A DNA stretch of 64,000 nucleotides, from contig NZ_BJOG01000004.1 of assembly GCF_006540085.1 (NCBI RefSeq), forward strand, positions 62,001 through 126,000. The letters run 5' to 3'. The translations under genes were made by a program, and so were the position numbers. Source of the stretch: Microbacterium oxydans. GTDB taxonomy: Bacteria > Actinomycetota > Actinomycetes > Actinomycetales > Microbacteriaceae. Under the pieces are notes generated by a model. It was not told the origin of the DNA, ran no database searches, and saw only the letters and a program-made list of their open reading frames with translations. Shown here one piece after another: positions 32,165 to 42,235 of this stretch; position 1 is the first letter of the stretch; every line of letters begins with the position of its first letter.

Positions 32165-34309
32165 TCACCGGAGCACGATGAGCTCGCTGGTGGATCGGGT
32201 CATGGACACGTAGCGGTCCACGGCGCCGGTCACGTCATGTCCGAACTGATCGGGATGGACCAGCACGACCAGGTCGAACTCCAGGCCCTTCGCACCCTCG
32301 GGCGCCAGGGATCGCACGCGCGCGGTCGCGGCGAAGTCGGGGGCGCCGATCACGCACGCCACACCGTCCGGATGCGCGTCGACCCAAGCCTCCAGCAGGC
32401 GCGGGAGTGCGGCGACGACGTCATGACGCACCGGCATTCCGCTCTCGCGCACCGAGGACGGGACGTTCGCATCGGGGATCGCCGCGAGGATCTCTGGAGC
32501 AGCGGCCTCCATCACCTCCGTCGGCGTCCGGTAGTTCACCCCCAGATGAGAGATCCTGACGTCGCGGAGTCCGACGCGGGCGAGTCGGGCCTCCCAGCTC
32601 TCGGTGAATCCGTGACGTGCCTGCGCGCGGTCTCCCACGATCGTGAAGCTCCTCGAAGGGCAGCGGGCGATGAGCATCCGCCACTCCGCGTCGGTGAGCT
32701 CCTGTGCCTCGTCGACGACGATGTGTCCGAACGGTCCGGACAGCTCGTCGGGTCGCAGCGCGGGGGGAGCGTCGACACCGAGCAGCACATTCCTTGCGTC
32801 CTGGCCCCGCAGGATCGACATCACCTTCATCTCGCTGTCGTCGTCCTCGATGAGGTGGTCGACCACATGGGAGATCTGCTCCTGGGCGGAAGCGATCACG
32901 GCCTGGCGTCGGTGCTCGTCGCGGACGGTATCGGGGTCGCCGATGCGGCGGCGCGCGGCGTCCAGGAACGGGAGGTCCGACACGGTCCATGCCGTCGACC
33001 CGTCCCGCTGCAGGAGTGCGATCTCCTCCGGTGAAAGCCCCGGCGCACAGTGCCGCAGGAATTCGGGTGAGCTCCACAGTCGTGCGACGACCGATGTCGG
33101 GGACAGCATCGGCCAGGCGCGCATGAACGTCCCGGTGAGTTCCTCGTCCTGACGCAGCCACCTCCGCACCATGTGGGGCGGCGCATCCTCGTCGTCCACC
33201 TGGTCCGTCAGCAGCTCGAGGATCTCCTCCCACACCTCGTCGCGTGCCTCGTTGTGCGAGATGGCAGGGTCGGCGTTCGAGAACAGTTCAGCCCATTCGT
33301 CGCGACTCAGCCACAGGTCGGCCCACGGCGATTCCAGACGCATGGCGTGATGCGGCGGGCGCTCGAACCACCTCGCGGCAGCGTCGAGCAGCGAGACGGG
33401 GTCGAGCGTGCCCTTCAGCCGCGCCACTCGGGCGTCGTGTTCGGTGCTCCGCTCGTCGGAGGCCGAGGCTCCCTCCGGGACGAGGTCGCGGATGGTCGCC
33501 AGTCGCACGGTGTCCTCGCCGAGGCTGGGAAGCACGTCCTCGACGTATGCGAGATAGTGCGCATGAGGGCCGATCAGCAGCATGCCGCCCGCACTCTGCG
33601 TGAGGCGCGGCTCCGCGTAGAGGAGTTGGGCGGCGCGGTGCAGTGCCACGACCGTCTTGCCCGTGCCCGGGCCGCCGTCGACGACGAGAGCTCCCCTGGA
33701 CGAGGTGCGGATGATCGCATCCTGGTCGGCCTGGATGGTCGCGAGCACGTCGCGCATCCTGGCCGTGCGATGAGTTCCGAGGCTGGCGATGAACGCAGAT
33801 TGATCGTCGAGGGAGGCCGCGCCGTCGAACGCCGCGTCGCTCAGCGCCTCATCCCAGTAGTCACGGATGCGTCCGTCGGTCCAGCGGTAGCGACGTCGGG
33901 AGATCACACCGCGCGGATGCTCGAGGGTCGCCGCGAAGTACGGCTCTGCGGCAGGAGTACGCCAGTCGACGAGGAGCCGGAACCCGTCCGCGTCCGCGAG
34001 GCCGGTGCGGCCGATGTACCGATGTTCGCCATCGTCGAGGGTCATCCGGCCGAGGCAGATGTCGAGGCCGAAGCACTCGAGCACGCGAAGGCGTCCGCTC
34101 AGTCGGCGGATCTCCAGGTCCCGGTCGACGACGGCATCTCCGAGGTCCGCTTCCCGGCGGCGCGCTTGCGTCAGTCGCGAGATCACATCTGCGCGCTGCA
34201 GCTCGAGAGCGTCGGCGATCCTCCGGAGATGCTCGCGGTCATCGGCGATCAGTTCCGGAGCGGCTTTCGCGCGCAGATCATCCGCGAGGTGGAACGGGTC
34301 GAAAGGCAT
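32165..34309 (-). CDS. helR: HelR-type RNA polymerase-recycling ATPase (HelD family)
   Basis: This 714-aa UvrD/Rep-like ATPase has a long N-terminal coiled coil (about 20-75), then VDWRTPAAEPYF (114-125), Walker A GGPGTGKT (212-219), Walker B VVDEAQELTDAEW and the late helicase motif YVSMTRSTSELIVL. HelD proteins insert the coiled coil into the RNA polymerase channel and eject stalled complexes; actinobacterial HelR also displaces rifamycins, giving tolerance. The assignment to HelR is strengthened by a rifamycin-associated element about 55 bp upstream. AAGGAGA lies before the ATG. Family members are about 650-750 aa, so length fits. Confidence 0.9.
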   Translation of the reverse strand: MPFDPFHLADDLRAKAAPELIADDREHLRRIADALELQRADVISRLTQARRREADLGDAVVDRDLEIRRLSGRLRVLECFGLDICLGRMTLDDGEHRYIGRTGLADADGFRLLVDWRTPAAEPYFAATLEHPRGVISRRRYRWTDGRIRDYWDEALSDAAFDGAASLDDQSAFIASLGTHRTARMRDVLATIQADQDAIIRTSSRGALVVDGGPGTGKTVVALHRAAQLLYAEPRLTQSAGGMLLIGPHAHYLAYVEDVLPSLGEDTVRLATIRDLVPEGASASDERSTEHDARVARLKGTLDPVSLLDAAARWFERPPHHAMRLESPWADLWLSRDEWAELFSNADPAISHNEARDEVWEEILELLTDQVDDEDAPPHMVRRWLRQDEELTGTFMRAWPMLSPTSVVARLWSSPEFLRHCAPGLSPEEIALLQRDGSTAWTVSDLPFLDAARRRIGDPDTVRDEHRRQAVIASAQEQISHVVDHLIEDDDSEMKVMSILRGQDARNVLLGVDAPPALRPDELSGPFGHIVVDEAQELTDAEWRMLIARCPSRSFTIVGDRAQARHGFTESWEARLARVGLRDVRISHLGVNYRTPTEVMEAAAPEILAAIPDANVPSSVRESGMPVRHDVVAALPRLLEAWVDAHPDGVACVIGAPDFAATARVRSLAPEGAKGLEFDLVVLVHPDQFGHDVTGAVDRYVSMTRSTSELIVLR

Positions 34310-34364
34310 GGATCTCCTTCACGCCGGGCGTCATTCGCACGAGCGAGGGTCGATTCTGCCCCAG

Positions 34365-34392
34365 GGTGGGGGCCTTGCGGCAAGCCCCCACC
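34365..34392 (-). promoter_or_regulatory. rifamycin-associated element (RAE) upstream of helR
   Basis: A 28-bp near-palindrome has GGTGGGGGC/GCCCCCACC outer arms and CTTG/CAAG inner arms. Its centre matches the published RAE (GGGGCTTGCGGCAAGGCCCC) on the minus strand. RAEs precede rifamycin-inducible resistance genes in actinobacteria. A -10-like CAGAAT follows at the helR side, so the element would overlap the -35 region. Confidence 0.85.
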
Positions 34393-34434
34393 TCGGCGAT
34401 ATCCTGGAAATGCGCAGGAGAGGTGCTCTTCGCG

Positions 34435-36024
34435 CTAGCTCTCGTACACGGTGCGTCCGGCGATCACGGTCTGCGATATGCGTGTCCCCAGCAGGAGGGC
34501 AGGATCGCCCGCGAACGGGTCGGCGTCGAGCACCACGAAGTCAGCGGCGTATCCGACCGCGATGCGGCCGCGCCAGGTGCCGTCGCCGATCGATGCCGCG
34601 GCGTCCCTGGTGGCGTGCGCGATGGCCCGTTCCAGCGGAAGTGCCTGAGTCGGGTCGACGGCCGGCACACCCGGAACCAGCGCCGAGGCACGTGTGGCGG
34701 CGACGTACATGTTCGCGAGCGCCTCGTAGGGGGCGGTCGGCGCATCGGTCGAGAAGGCGAGGAGTGCTCCTGCTTCGTCGTACTCCGACCATGCGAACGC
34801 GCGGGCGACGCGATCGTCGCCGATCTGCGCCGCCCAGTTCGCGAAGATCGCGGGGTCGGCGTGCACGGGCTGCATGGAGGCCGTCACCCCGAGCCGCGCC
34901 ATCCGCCCGGCGGTTCCCGGCGCGGCGTACTCGAGGTGCTCGATGCGGTGCCGACGCGGGCGGTCGCCGTTCACCGCGACGGCGTGCTCGATCGCATCGA
35001 GGGCGAGTGCGCTCGCGGCGTCGCCGATCGCGTGCATCGCGATCTGAAGTCCCGCCGCGTCCGCCGCCGCGACCACCGGCAGCAGCCGCGCGGCCGGCCA
35101 GATCGGCTCGGCGTTCGAGCCGTCGGCGTAGGCAGCTCCCATGGCGGCAGTGCACGCGTCGATCGTGCCGTCGAGCACGAGCTTTATCCCGACGACGCGA
35201 ACACCCGCCGTCGACGCCGATGCGTGCGCCGACGCCTGAGCGACCTGCGCGAGGTTCGCCGCATCGTCTCCGCTGTTCGCGACGAACCAGTGCGCGGCGA
35301 CGCGCAGGGGCAGCTCGCCGCGTTCGGCTGCCCTTTCGAGCGCAGCGAGTCCGAGCTCGTCGAACGCCATGTCGACGGCCCCCGTCACGCCGGCGGAGAG
35401 GTAGGCGGACACGACCCGTGCGACTGCCGCATCCCGCTGAGCGTCCGTCGTGGAGGCGTCGCGCTGCGCCCACGCGTACTGCTGTGCGGCGGTCTCATAG
35501 AGCATCCCCGTCGGCTCGCCGGACGCGTCGCGGGCGATGCGTCCGCCGAGCGGGTCGGGGGTGTCCCGCGTGATCCCCAGCTCGCGCAGCGCCGCCGTGT
35601 TCACCCAACAGGAGTGGTAGTCGTTGGCATCGAGGTAGACGGGGATATCGGCGACGACGGCATCGATCATCGTCGCGGTCGGCTCCCCGTCGGGGATCGC
35701 GTCGAACAGCCAGCCGCGTCCGCGCAGTACTCCCGACGTGGTGCGGCGGGCCTCGTCCAACCGGCGTTGGATCTCCTCGAGCGATGCGGCGTCGGTGAGT
35801 CCGACCTGTCCGAGCGCCTCGCCCATCATGAGCAGGTGGGTGTGCGCGTCGGTGAACCCCGGAAGGACGACGCGTCCTCCGAGATCGACCTCCGCGTCGG
35901 CGTGCGGGGCTTCCGCCTCGGAGCCCACGTGGATGAACTCCTCGCCGTCGACGACGATGGCCTCCGCCCAGCGGGACTCGTCTCCCGTGAAGATCCGGGC
36001 GTTGCGATAGAGGGTGCGGGTCAT
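34435..36024 (-). CDS. YtcJ-like metal-dependent amidohydrolase
   Basis: This 529-aa protein is an amidohydrolase-superfamily enzyme of the YtcJ type. It has [15 protein letters not shown] (the first metal HxH), the segment [23 protein letters not shown] with a metal-binding histidine, and AFSTDAP with the catalytic aspartate. The final residues ([13 protein letters not shown]) form the small beta-sandwich. Substrates of this group are mostly unknown cyclic amides or ureides. The start overlaps the MFS stop as ATGA, so importer and hydrolase are co-expressed, presumably under the divergent TetR regulator. Confidence 0.9.
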   Translation of the reverse strand: MTRTLYRNARIFTGDESRWAEAIVVDGEEFIHVGSEAEAPHADAEVDLGGRVVLPGFTDAHTHLLMMGEALGQVGLTDAASLEEIQRRLDEARRTTSGVLRGRGWLFDAIPDGEPTATMIDAVVADIPVYLDANDYHSCWVNTAALRELGITRDTPDPLGGRIARDASGEPTGMLYETAAQQYAWAQRDASTTDAQRDAAVARVVSAYLSAGVTGAVDMAFDELGLAALERAAERGELPLRVAAHWFVANSGDDAANLAQVAQASAHASASTAGVRVVGIKLVLDGTIDACTAAMGAAYADGSNAEPIWPAARLLPVVAAADAAGLQIAMHAIGDAASALALDAIEHAVAVNGDRPRRHRIEHLEYAAPGTAGRMARLGVTASMQPVHADPAIFANWAAQIGDDRVARAFAWSEYDEAGALLAFSTDAPTAPYEALANMYVAATRASALVPGVPAVDPTQALPLERAIAHATRDAAASIGDGTWRGRIAVGYAADFVVLDADPFAGDPALLLGTRISQTVIAGRTVYES

Positions 36025-37256
36025 GCGGTGGTCTCCTGAGAGGTCATGCGTTCCAGACGCGTCGATAGGAGGGCGATCGCCCCGGCGGGTACGGCGAGGA
36101 CGAAGCTCGCGATGCCGAGGGCGACCCCGAATCCCTGATAGCCGAGAACGCCGACGAGGGCTGCGCCGATGACGGGGGTGAGGGCCGACCCGACGAGGTA
36201 CACCGCGAGCAGGGGGCCCGACCAGCGGCCGTCGGCATCCAGGGCCGCCGATGTCGACACGAAGTACATGAAGGCGATCGCGTACACCGAGTTCCAGGCG
36301 ATGAAGATCACGATGAACGTGGTGGGATCGGTCACGAAGCCCTCCACGATCTTGAGCGCGCCGCCGGCGACGAGCAGGATCACGAGCGGTACCGCGCGCC
36401 CGAGACGTGCCCCCACGATCATGAGGAGCAGCGAACCGAGCAGTCCGCCGGCCGTCGCGCCGCTCAGCGCGATGCCGAGTCCCTCCGGCGTCAATCCGGC
36501 CTGTTCCGCACCCATCACGCCCGCCATGGCCCACAGCGAGTCCTCGCTGGCCGCCCACAGCGCGAACACCAGCAGGAGGCCGAAGCCGGCCGCGGTGACG
36601 GTCCGTGTGCGGGTGGGGGACGTCCTGACCGTCCCGGTCGGCGGCACCTCGATCGGCATCGCCTCGGCGACGGCTGCTCCGGCCTGCGGGGCGACGACGG
36701 GGGCGGCGGGCAGCCAGGCGGTGGCGACGAGCCCGATCAGGGAGAACAGGGCGAGCGCGCCGAACACATCGATCGGCGCGAGGCCGATCAGGGGGATGAC
36801 GGCGAGCACCACGGTGATGACGCCCCGGTTCGCGAGTCCGTTGAAGCCGGCGACCCGGTCCGGGTTGCGGAACGCGGCGAGCGCTGCGCCCGACGCGGCG
36901 ACCGCTCCGCCCGCTCCGGCGCCGCCGAGGAGGAGGCCGGGGAGCATGGCGGCGGGTGCGAGTGCGGCGGTCGCGAAGCCGACGACGGCGAGACCTAGTC
37001 CCGCGCGGGCCACGGTTCGGCGATGCGTGCCGGCGCACAGCGGAGCGATCGCCAGTCCGGTCACGGCGGTGAGCAGGAGTGTCGCGGTCACGAGCCAGCT
37101 GGCGGCGAGCACGTCGAGGCCGAGGCCGGTCTGGGCGGCCGTGATCATGTACGGCGACAGGTTGACGCCCAGGTACCCGGCGATGCCGATCGCGAAGGTC
37201 GCGGCCGCTGTCGGGAAGCGGAGAGGGATTCTGGTGCGGAGATCGAGCGTGGTCAT
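36021..37256 (-). CDS. MFS transporter
   Basis: This 411-aa protein has about twelve hydrophobic segments arranged as two sets of six, with a central loop around residues 195-215. A GTHRRTVARAG loop between helices 2 and 3 stands in the place of the MFS signature. It begins MTTLDLRTRIPLRFP at ATG 37256, after a GGAG site, rather than at longer in-frame starts. It overlaps the amidohydrolase by four bases. Together they look like uptake and hydrolysis of one unknown substrate, although efflux is equally possible. Confidence 0.88.
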   Translation of the reverse strand: MTTLDLRTRIPLRFPTAAATFAIGIAGYLGVNLSPYMITAAQTGLGLDVLAASWLVTATLLLTAVTGLAIAPLCAGTHRRTVARAGLGLAVVGFATAALAPAAMLPGLLLGGAGAGGAVAASGAALAAFRNPDRVAGFNGLANRGVITVVLAVIPLIGLAPIDVFGALALFSLIGLVATAWLPAAPVVAPQAGAAVAEAMPIEVPPTGTVRTSPTRTRTVTAAGFGLLLVFALWAASEDSLWAMAGVMGAEQAGLTPEGLGIALSGATAGGLLGSLLLMIVGARLGRAVPLVILLVAGGALKIVEGFVTDPTTFIVIFIAWNSVYAIAFMYFVSTSAALDADGRWSGPLLAVYLVGSALTPVIGAALVGVLGYQGFGVALGIASFVLAVPAGAIALLSTRLERMTSQETTA

Positions 37257-37332
37257 GGAGCTCCAAGGGGAGTCGGCACGGCATTGTGCGCGGGAAGGGG
37301 AGACAACGGGTGTGCGTCGGATGGGGCACGAG

Positions 37333-37361
37333 TTCATAAACGAATGGTGTTCGTAAACGAA
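37333..37361. promoter_or_regulatory. two TetR operator copies between mfs and tetR
   Basis: TTCGTAAACGAA (37350-37361) is a palindrome with 5-bp arms. TTCATAAACGAA (37333-37344) is the same with one mismatch, and both lie within a 17-bp direct repeat. A partial third copy begins near 37367. The sites sit in the divergent promoter region. Confidence 0.7.
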
Positions 37362-37444
37362 TGGTGTTCATTATTATGCACAGGAGGGGGTTCTTGCGGA
37401 ACCCCCGAACTCACGACCGGTCCGCCGGAGAAAGCGAGCCCCCG

Positions 37445-38047
37445 ATGCCGAGGCCCTCCACACCGCTCCTGTCTCCGGAGATCATCGGCGCCGCGGGCCT
37501 CGCTCTCGCGAGAGGCGGCCGGCCCTTCGGGGTCAATGCCATAGCCCGCGAGCTCGGCGTGCGCCCCTCGTCGCTGTACAACCATGTCGACGGCATGGAC
37601 GGGATACTCGAACTCATCCGCGGGCAGCTCGTGCAGGGATACCTCGTGCAGTGGGACGGCGAGCCCTGGGATGTCTTCGTGCTCGCGGTGCTGCGAACCC
37701 AGCGCCGGATGTATGCCGACCATCCGCAGCTCGTTCCATTGCTCGTGGGGAAGACGATCACGCATCCGGCCGTCATCGCCGCATATGACGACCTCGCCTC
37801 GGCGCTCGTCGACGGCGGTTTTCCCGAGGACGAGGTGCTCTCGGTGATCGCCGTCATCGACGCCTTCGCGATCGGCTTCGGTCTCGATCTCGCGTCGCCT
37901 GACGAGATCTGGCAGCCGGGGGAGCCGACCCGCACGCTCGGACGCCTCATCGACGGGGCCGAGCGGGGGAGCGCCCGCTCCGATCGCACCTTCGAGCTCG
38001 GGGCCGACCTTCTCCTGGAATCCCTGCGCACACGTCTCGCGCGGTGA
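37445..38047 (+). CDS. TetR-family regulator
   Basis: This 200-aa protein has an N-terminal TetR helix-turn-helix (LARGGRPFGVNAIARELGVRPSSLYNHVDGMDGI) and a TetR_C-type C-terminal domain. It diverges from the MFS/amidohydrolase operon and the spacer holds two matching operator palindromes, so it probably represses both directions. The ATG at 37445 is preceded by GGAGAAAG; the open frame upstream runs through the operators and is rejected as coding. Its ligand is presumably linked to the transported substrate. Confidence 0.9.
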   Translation: MPRPSTPLLSPEIIGAAGLALARGGRPFGVNAIARELGVRPSSLYNHVDGMDGILELIRGQLVQGYLVQWDGEPWDVFVLAVLRTQRRMYADHPQLVPLLVGKTITHPAVIAAYDDLASALVDGGFPEDEVLSVIAVIDAFAIGFGLDLASPDEIWQPGEPTRTLGRLIDGAERGSARSDRTFELGADLLLESLRTRLAR

Positions 38048-38377
38048 TCGTCGGAGGTGCACGATCGCTGCGGCGATGCGAAGGAGGCCGTGGATCGAGT
38101 CCAGTGCAGTGCAGTGGGGAGATTTGCCCTCTCGATGACCCGCCCCAGACGGTGCCGCCGAGAGGGCTCACCGCCCTTCCCGGACGGTAGGGGAGGCGGC
38201 GAAGATCTCGCTGCGCTCACGGCTGATTTCCCCAGGTCATCAGCCTCGTAGCCCCCGCTACGAGAGCAGAATATCGCTTAATCGGCTTGTCCGCCATTTG
38301 GGGGACAAAGAAATTTTCGAATTCGGGTAGCGGGGACTCGCTGTTGTCTTCCTCTGGTGCTTCTCTAGGGTGGACTC
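38048..38377. other. 330-bp intergenic region with no recognised gene
   Basis: The spacer between tetR and the 127-aa gene is mostly GC-rich. It contains a short AT-rich patch (GAAATTTTCGAATTC near 38310) that may hold the promoter of the following gene. I see no RNA gene, repeat or convincing ORF. Confidence 0.5.
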
Positions 38378-38761
38378 ATGGACAGACTGCTCGTGCTCAC
38401 CGCTCAGGTCGCCATCCCTCACGGCCATCGCATCGACGTGACGGAGCAGGTCGATCCGCTCACCGATGAGCCGGTGGTCCTGGCCATCGTCGACCTCGAC
38501 ACCGGCATCCGCTACCGACGCGAAGAGGACCCGAGTGGGGACTTCTCCCGCTGGATCGGGCGGGTGCTGAGGTGCACGGTCACCATCGGAGGCGCAGGAG
38601 CCCACACCACGCTGCTCGTCGATCCCCTCGGTCCCGGGTACACCGGTGCCAAGGTGGCTCTCCACGAAGCCGACGCGGCTGCCGATGCCGCCAAGGCCGA
38701 GGCGGACCGGTGGGGCGGAGCCGATCGCCCGCCGGCAGAGGAGCCGGAGCGCTTCTGGTGA
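38378..38761 (+). CDS. conserved-looking hypothetical protein, 127 aa
   Basis: The product has a beta-rich N-terminal half (DEPVVLAIVDLDTGIRYRRE, then RWIGRVLRCTVTIG), an ordered-looking middle and an Ala/Glu/Asp-rich helical tail. No cysteine, membrane segment or known motif is present. A GGTGG site precedes the ATG. It converges with dnaE2, 15 bp apart. Function is unknown. Confidence 0.55.
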   Translation: MDRLLVLTAQVAIPHGHRIDVTEQVDPLTDEPVVLAIVDLDTGIRYRREEDPSGDFSRWIGRVLRCTVTIGGAGAHTTLLVDPLGPGYTGAKVALHEADAAADAAKAEADRWGGADRPPAEEPERFW

Positions 38762-38776
38762 ACCCGGCGCGCAGCG

Positions 38777-41700
38777 TCACCGGAAGTCTCTGGAGCGATG
38801 GGTGAGACCGGTGCGCAGATCCTCGAACCCATCGGCCAGCACATTGACCACGCCCTCGGCCGATCGTTCCAGGATGCCGCGGATGATGAGCGCCGGTGAG
38901 TCTCGGGCCACGCGGCGGTAGCGGTTCCAGACCCCGGCCGAGCAGACGACGTTCACCAGCCCGCTCTCATCCTCGAGGTTCACGAAGGTGATCCCGGAAG
39001 CCGTGGCCGGTCGTTGACGATGGGTGACGAGCCCGGCGACCTCGATGCGTCGACCCGCCTCGTGCCTCTGCAGGTCGACCGCTGTCAGCACGCCGCGAGC
39101 GCGCAGAGCCTCCCGGAAGTGCGTCAGGGGATGGTCGTCGGTCGACACCCCGGTCGCCCACAGGTCGGCGGAGAGCCGCTCGTAGCTGCTCTGATCGGCG
39201 AACAGGGGCGGCTGCACCGCGACCGTGGTCCCGGGGAGGAAACGGGAGCGATCCTCGGCGGCGGCTCCCGCCATCCAGATGGCCTCCCGGCGTTCCAGGC
39301 CCAGACAGTCGAAGGCCCCGGCGGTGGCGAGCGCCTCCAGCTGGGCGGACGTGGCATCCGTGCGTCTGACCAGGTCGTTCAGGTCCCGATAGAGGCCGTT
39401 CGCTTCGCGCTCGGCGACGATCTTCTCGGCCATCGCCATGCCGATCCCACGGATGCCGCCGAGTCCCAGCCGCACAGCGGACCCGCCGTCTCTGCGGTGC
39501 GCGGCGGATTCATCCGCGGCAGACCTGTCGAAGCGCAGGACCGGCGGCTGAGGGACGCTCAGGCACGGATCCTGGCCGGTCGGCCCTCTCGGGGTGTCCG
39601 AGGAGAGCGGCTCCAGCAGCTCCATCGCACCGGAGAGATGCAGATCGGGGCGGCGCACCTCCACTCCGTGCCGCCGGGCATCCGCGGTCAGGGTCGCGGC
39701 GGAGTAGAAGCCCATGGGCTGCGAGCGCAGGAGTCCCGCGAGGAACGCGGCGGGGTAGTGCAGCTTCAACCAGGAGCTGGCATAGACGAGGAGTGCGAAC
39801 GACAGCGAGTGCGATTCGGCGAAACCGAAGTTGGAGAACGCCTGGATCTGCGCATAGATACGATCCGCCGCCTCGTCGACGAGCCCGCGCCTCGCCATCC
39901 CCGCATAAAGCTTGTCCCTGACCTTCTCGATCCTCTCGAGGCCCCGTTTGGAGCCCATGGCCCGGCGCAGCAGATCGGCTTCGTCCGCTGTGCAGTCGCC
40001 CACGGCGGTGGCCATCTGGATGAGCTGTTCCTGGAAGATCGGGATGCCCAGCGTGCGCTTCAGGATGTCCTCAAGATCGCTGTGCGGGTAGGGGATGGTG
40101 AACTCCACCGGCGGTTCTCCCCGAGACACCCGTTCCCGGTTCTCCTCGTCGACGCGGTCCTTCGCCATCTTGCGCCGGACGAACGGGTGCACGGCCCCGC
40201 CCTGGATGGGGCCGGGCCGGATGAGGGCGATCTGGATGGCGAGGTCGTAGAAGCTCCGCGGTTGCAGGCGGGGGAGCAGCCCTATCTGAGCACGGGATTC
40301 CACCTGGAAGACGCCGATCGAGTCCGCGTGGCAGAGCATGTCGTAGACGCCGGCCTCCTCCTTCGGGATCGTCTCGAGCGTCCACTCCTCACCCGTGGTC
40401 TCCCGGATCAGGTCGAAGCAGTGCTGGAGGGCGGCGAGCATCCCGAGTCCCAGCAGATCGAACTTCACCAACCCCATGAAGGCGGCATCGTCCTTGTCCC
40501 ACTGGATGATCGTGCGGTTCTCCATGCGGGCGTGCTCCACAGGGACGACCTCTCCGACGGGGCGCGCGGTGAGCACCATGCCCCCGGAATGGATGCCGAG
40601 ATGTCGAGGCGCCTTCAGCAGCTCTCCGGCGTAGGCGAGCACGTTCTCGGGGATGTCGTGCCCCTCTGCGGGTTCCAGTCCCGCTCCCCAGCCGTCGACC
40701 TGGCGGGACCAGGCATCCTGCTGGCCCGGGGAGTGGCCGAGAGCCCTGGCCATGTCGCGCACCGCATTCTTGGGGCGGTACTGGATGACGTTCGCCACCT
40801 GGGCAGCCCGCTCCCTCCCGTACTCCTCGTACACCCACTGGATGATCTCCTCACGGCGGTCGGAGTCGAAGTCGACGTCGATGTCCGGCTCCTCCGTCCG
40901 CGTGGTCGCGAGGAACCGCTCGAAGGGCAGACGGTAGAGGATCGGATCGACCGCGGTGATGCCCAGCAGGTAGCAGACCGCGCTCGCCGCAGCCGACCCC
41001 CTGCCCTGGCAGAGGATGCCGCGCCTCCGGGCCTCCGCGACGATGCCGTGCACGATCAGGAAGTACCCGGGGAAGTCCTTCTCCTCGATCACGTCGAGCT
41101 CGCGGGCGATCCGGTGCCGGCCGTCATCGTCCAGTCGTGGATACTTCGACGGCACGGCCTCCCACACCAGGTGACGCAGCCAGGTCATCGGAGTGTGCCC
41201 CTCCGGAACCTTCTGCTGCGGCAGGGCCGGTCGAGCCAGGCGAAGCGGGAAGGCCGAGGCCGCGGCCAGCTCGAGCCCGTACGAGATCGCCCCGGGGTGC
41301 CGCTGGAAGCGCGCCGCCATCTCCGCACCGCTGCGCAGATGCGCCCCTCCGTGCGCGGGCAGCCAGCCGTCGAGCTCGTCCATGCTGCGCACCGCGCGGA
41401 CCGCGGCCACGGCCTCGGCGAGCGGCGCCTGTGCCGGTGTGGCGTAGTGCACGTTGTTGGTCGCGACCACCGGCAGCCGCATCCGACGCGCCAGGTCGGC
41501 GAGAGCGTCGTTGCGTCGAGTGTCGAGGGGGTCGCCGTGATCGAAGAGCTCGACGACGACGTTGTCGCTTCCGAACAGGTCGACGAGCGACCCCAGCGGC
41601 GTGCCCGCGTCCCCCGCTTCGAGTCCGCGACGCACGGCGCCCTTCCGACATCCGGTCAGGATCGTCCAGTGCCCGTCCGCGCGTGCCACGAGATCGTCCA

Positions 41701-42235
41701 GGTCGTAGACCGGGCGCCCCTTCTCACCTCCCCGCAGCTGCGCAGAAGTGATCGCCCCCGAGAGTCGGTGGTATCCCTCCATGCCTCGGGCGAGGACCAG
41801 CAGGTGCTCGCCTGCGGGATCCGCGGAACCCCGTTGCGGCGCCGGCAGGTCGAGCGACAGCTCTGCCCCGAACACCGTCTGCAGCGGGCTCTCCATGAGA
41901 TCGGCCACCTCGGCGAAGCGCGCGGCTCCGTAGAAGCCGTCGTGGTCGGTGAGGGCGAGAGCGGTCAGGCCGAGTCGCTCGGCCTCGGCGAGGAGGTCTT
42001 CGGGGGACGACGCCCCGTCGAGGAACGAGTACGACGAATGAGCGTGCAGCTCGGCGTAGGGGACCGCGTCCGCGGGGCGGGGGACGGCGACGGGGGGAGT
42101 GCGCTTGCGTCGGCGGCTCACCGGTCCCGGATCCGTCCGCTGCCCTCGGGGCTCGGCGACCGGGGGGCGCGACTCCTCGCCGCTGAGGGTGCGCTCCAGA
42201 TCGTTCCAGGACAGCGGCGGATTGTGCCAGCCCAT
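38777..42235 (-). CDS. dnaE2: error-prone DNA polymerase DnaE2
   Basis: This 1152-aa class C polymerase has an N-terminal PHP domain (YAELHAHSSYSFLDG), the palm with catalytic PDIDVDFDSDRREE, and the C-terminal OB fold (IEVAGLVTHRQRPATASGITFVNLEDE). Unlike replicative DnaE1, DnaE2 works with ImuA' and ImuB in SOS-induced translesion synthesis. ATG 42235 follows GGGGAGG and its first base overlaps the ImuB stop. All three mutasome genes lie in one minus-strand operon, in the order imuA-imuB-dnaE2. Length and motif order are normal for DnaE2. Confidence 0.96.
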   Translation of the reverse strand: MGWHNPPLSWNDLERTLSGEESRPPVAEPRGQRTDPGPVSRRRKRTPPVAVPRPADAVPYAELHAHSSYSFLDGASSPEDLLAEAERLGLTALALTDHDGFYGAARFAEVADLMESPLQTVFGAELSLDLPAPQRGSADPAGEHLLVLARGMEGYHRLSGAITSAQLRGGEKGRPVYDLDDLVARADGHWTILTGCRKGAVRRGLEAGDAGTPLGSLVDLFGSDNVVVELFDHGDPLDTRRNDALADLARRMRLPVVATNNVHYATPAQAPLAEAVAAVRAVRSMDELDGWLPAHGGAHLRSGAEMAARFQRHPGAISYGLELAAASAFPLRLARPALPQQKVPEGHTPMTWLRHLVWEAVPSKYPRLDDDGRHRIARELDVIEEKDFPGYFLIVHGIVAEARRRGILCQGRGSAAASAVCYLLGITAVDPILYRLPFERFLATTRTEEPDIDVDFDSDRREEIIQWVYEEYGRERAAQVANVIQYRPKNAVRDMARALGHSPGQQDAWSRQVDGWGAGLEPAEGHDIPENVLAYAGELLKAPRHLGIHSGGMVLTARPVGEVVPVEHARMENRTIIQWDKDDAAFMGLVKFDLLGLGMLAALQHCFDLIRETTGEEWTLETIPKEEAGVYDMLCHADSIGVFQVESRAQIGLLPRLQPRSFYDLAIQIALIRPGPIQGGAVHPFVRRKMAKDRVDEENRERVSRGEPPVEFTIPYPHSDLEDILKRTLGIPIFQEQLIQMATAVGDCTADEADLLRRAMGSKRGLERIEKVRDKLYAGMARRGLVDEAADRIYAQIQAFSNFGFAESHSLSFALLVYASSWLKLHYPAAFLAGLLRSQPMGFYSAATLTADARRHGVEVRRPDLHLSGAMELLEPLSSDTPRGPTGQDPCLSVPQPPVLRFDRSAADESAAHRRDGGSAVRLGLGGIRGIGMAMAEKIVAEREANGLYRDLNDLVRRTDATSAQLEALATAGAFDCLGLERREAIWMAGAAAEDRSRFLPGTTVAVQPPLFADQSSYERLSADLWATGVSTDDHPLTHFREALRARGVLTAVDLQRHEAGRRIEVAGLVTHRQRPATASGITFVNLEDESGLVNVVCSAGVWNRYRRVARDSPALIIRGILERSAEGVVNVLADGFEDLRTGLTHRSRDFR

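Noticed and set aside
34435..37371. A 978-codon minus-strand frame covering amidohydrolase and MFS genes
   Set aside because: Only the part from ATG 36024 is the amidohydrolase. The upstream part is an Arg-rich shadow of the MFS gene in another frame.
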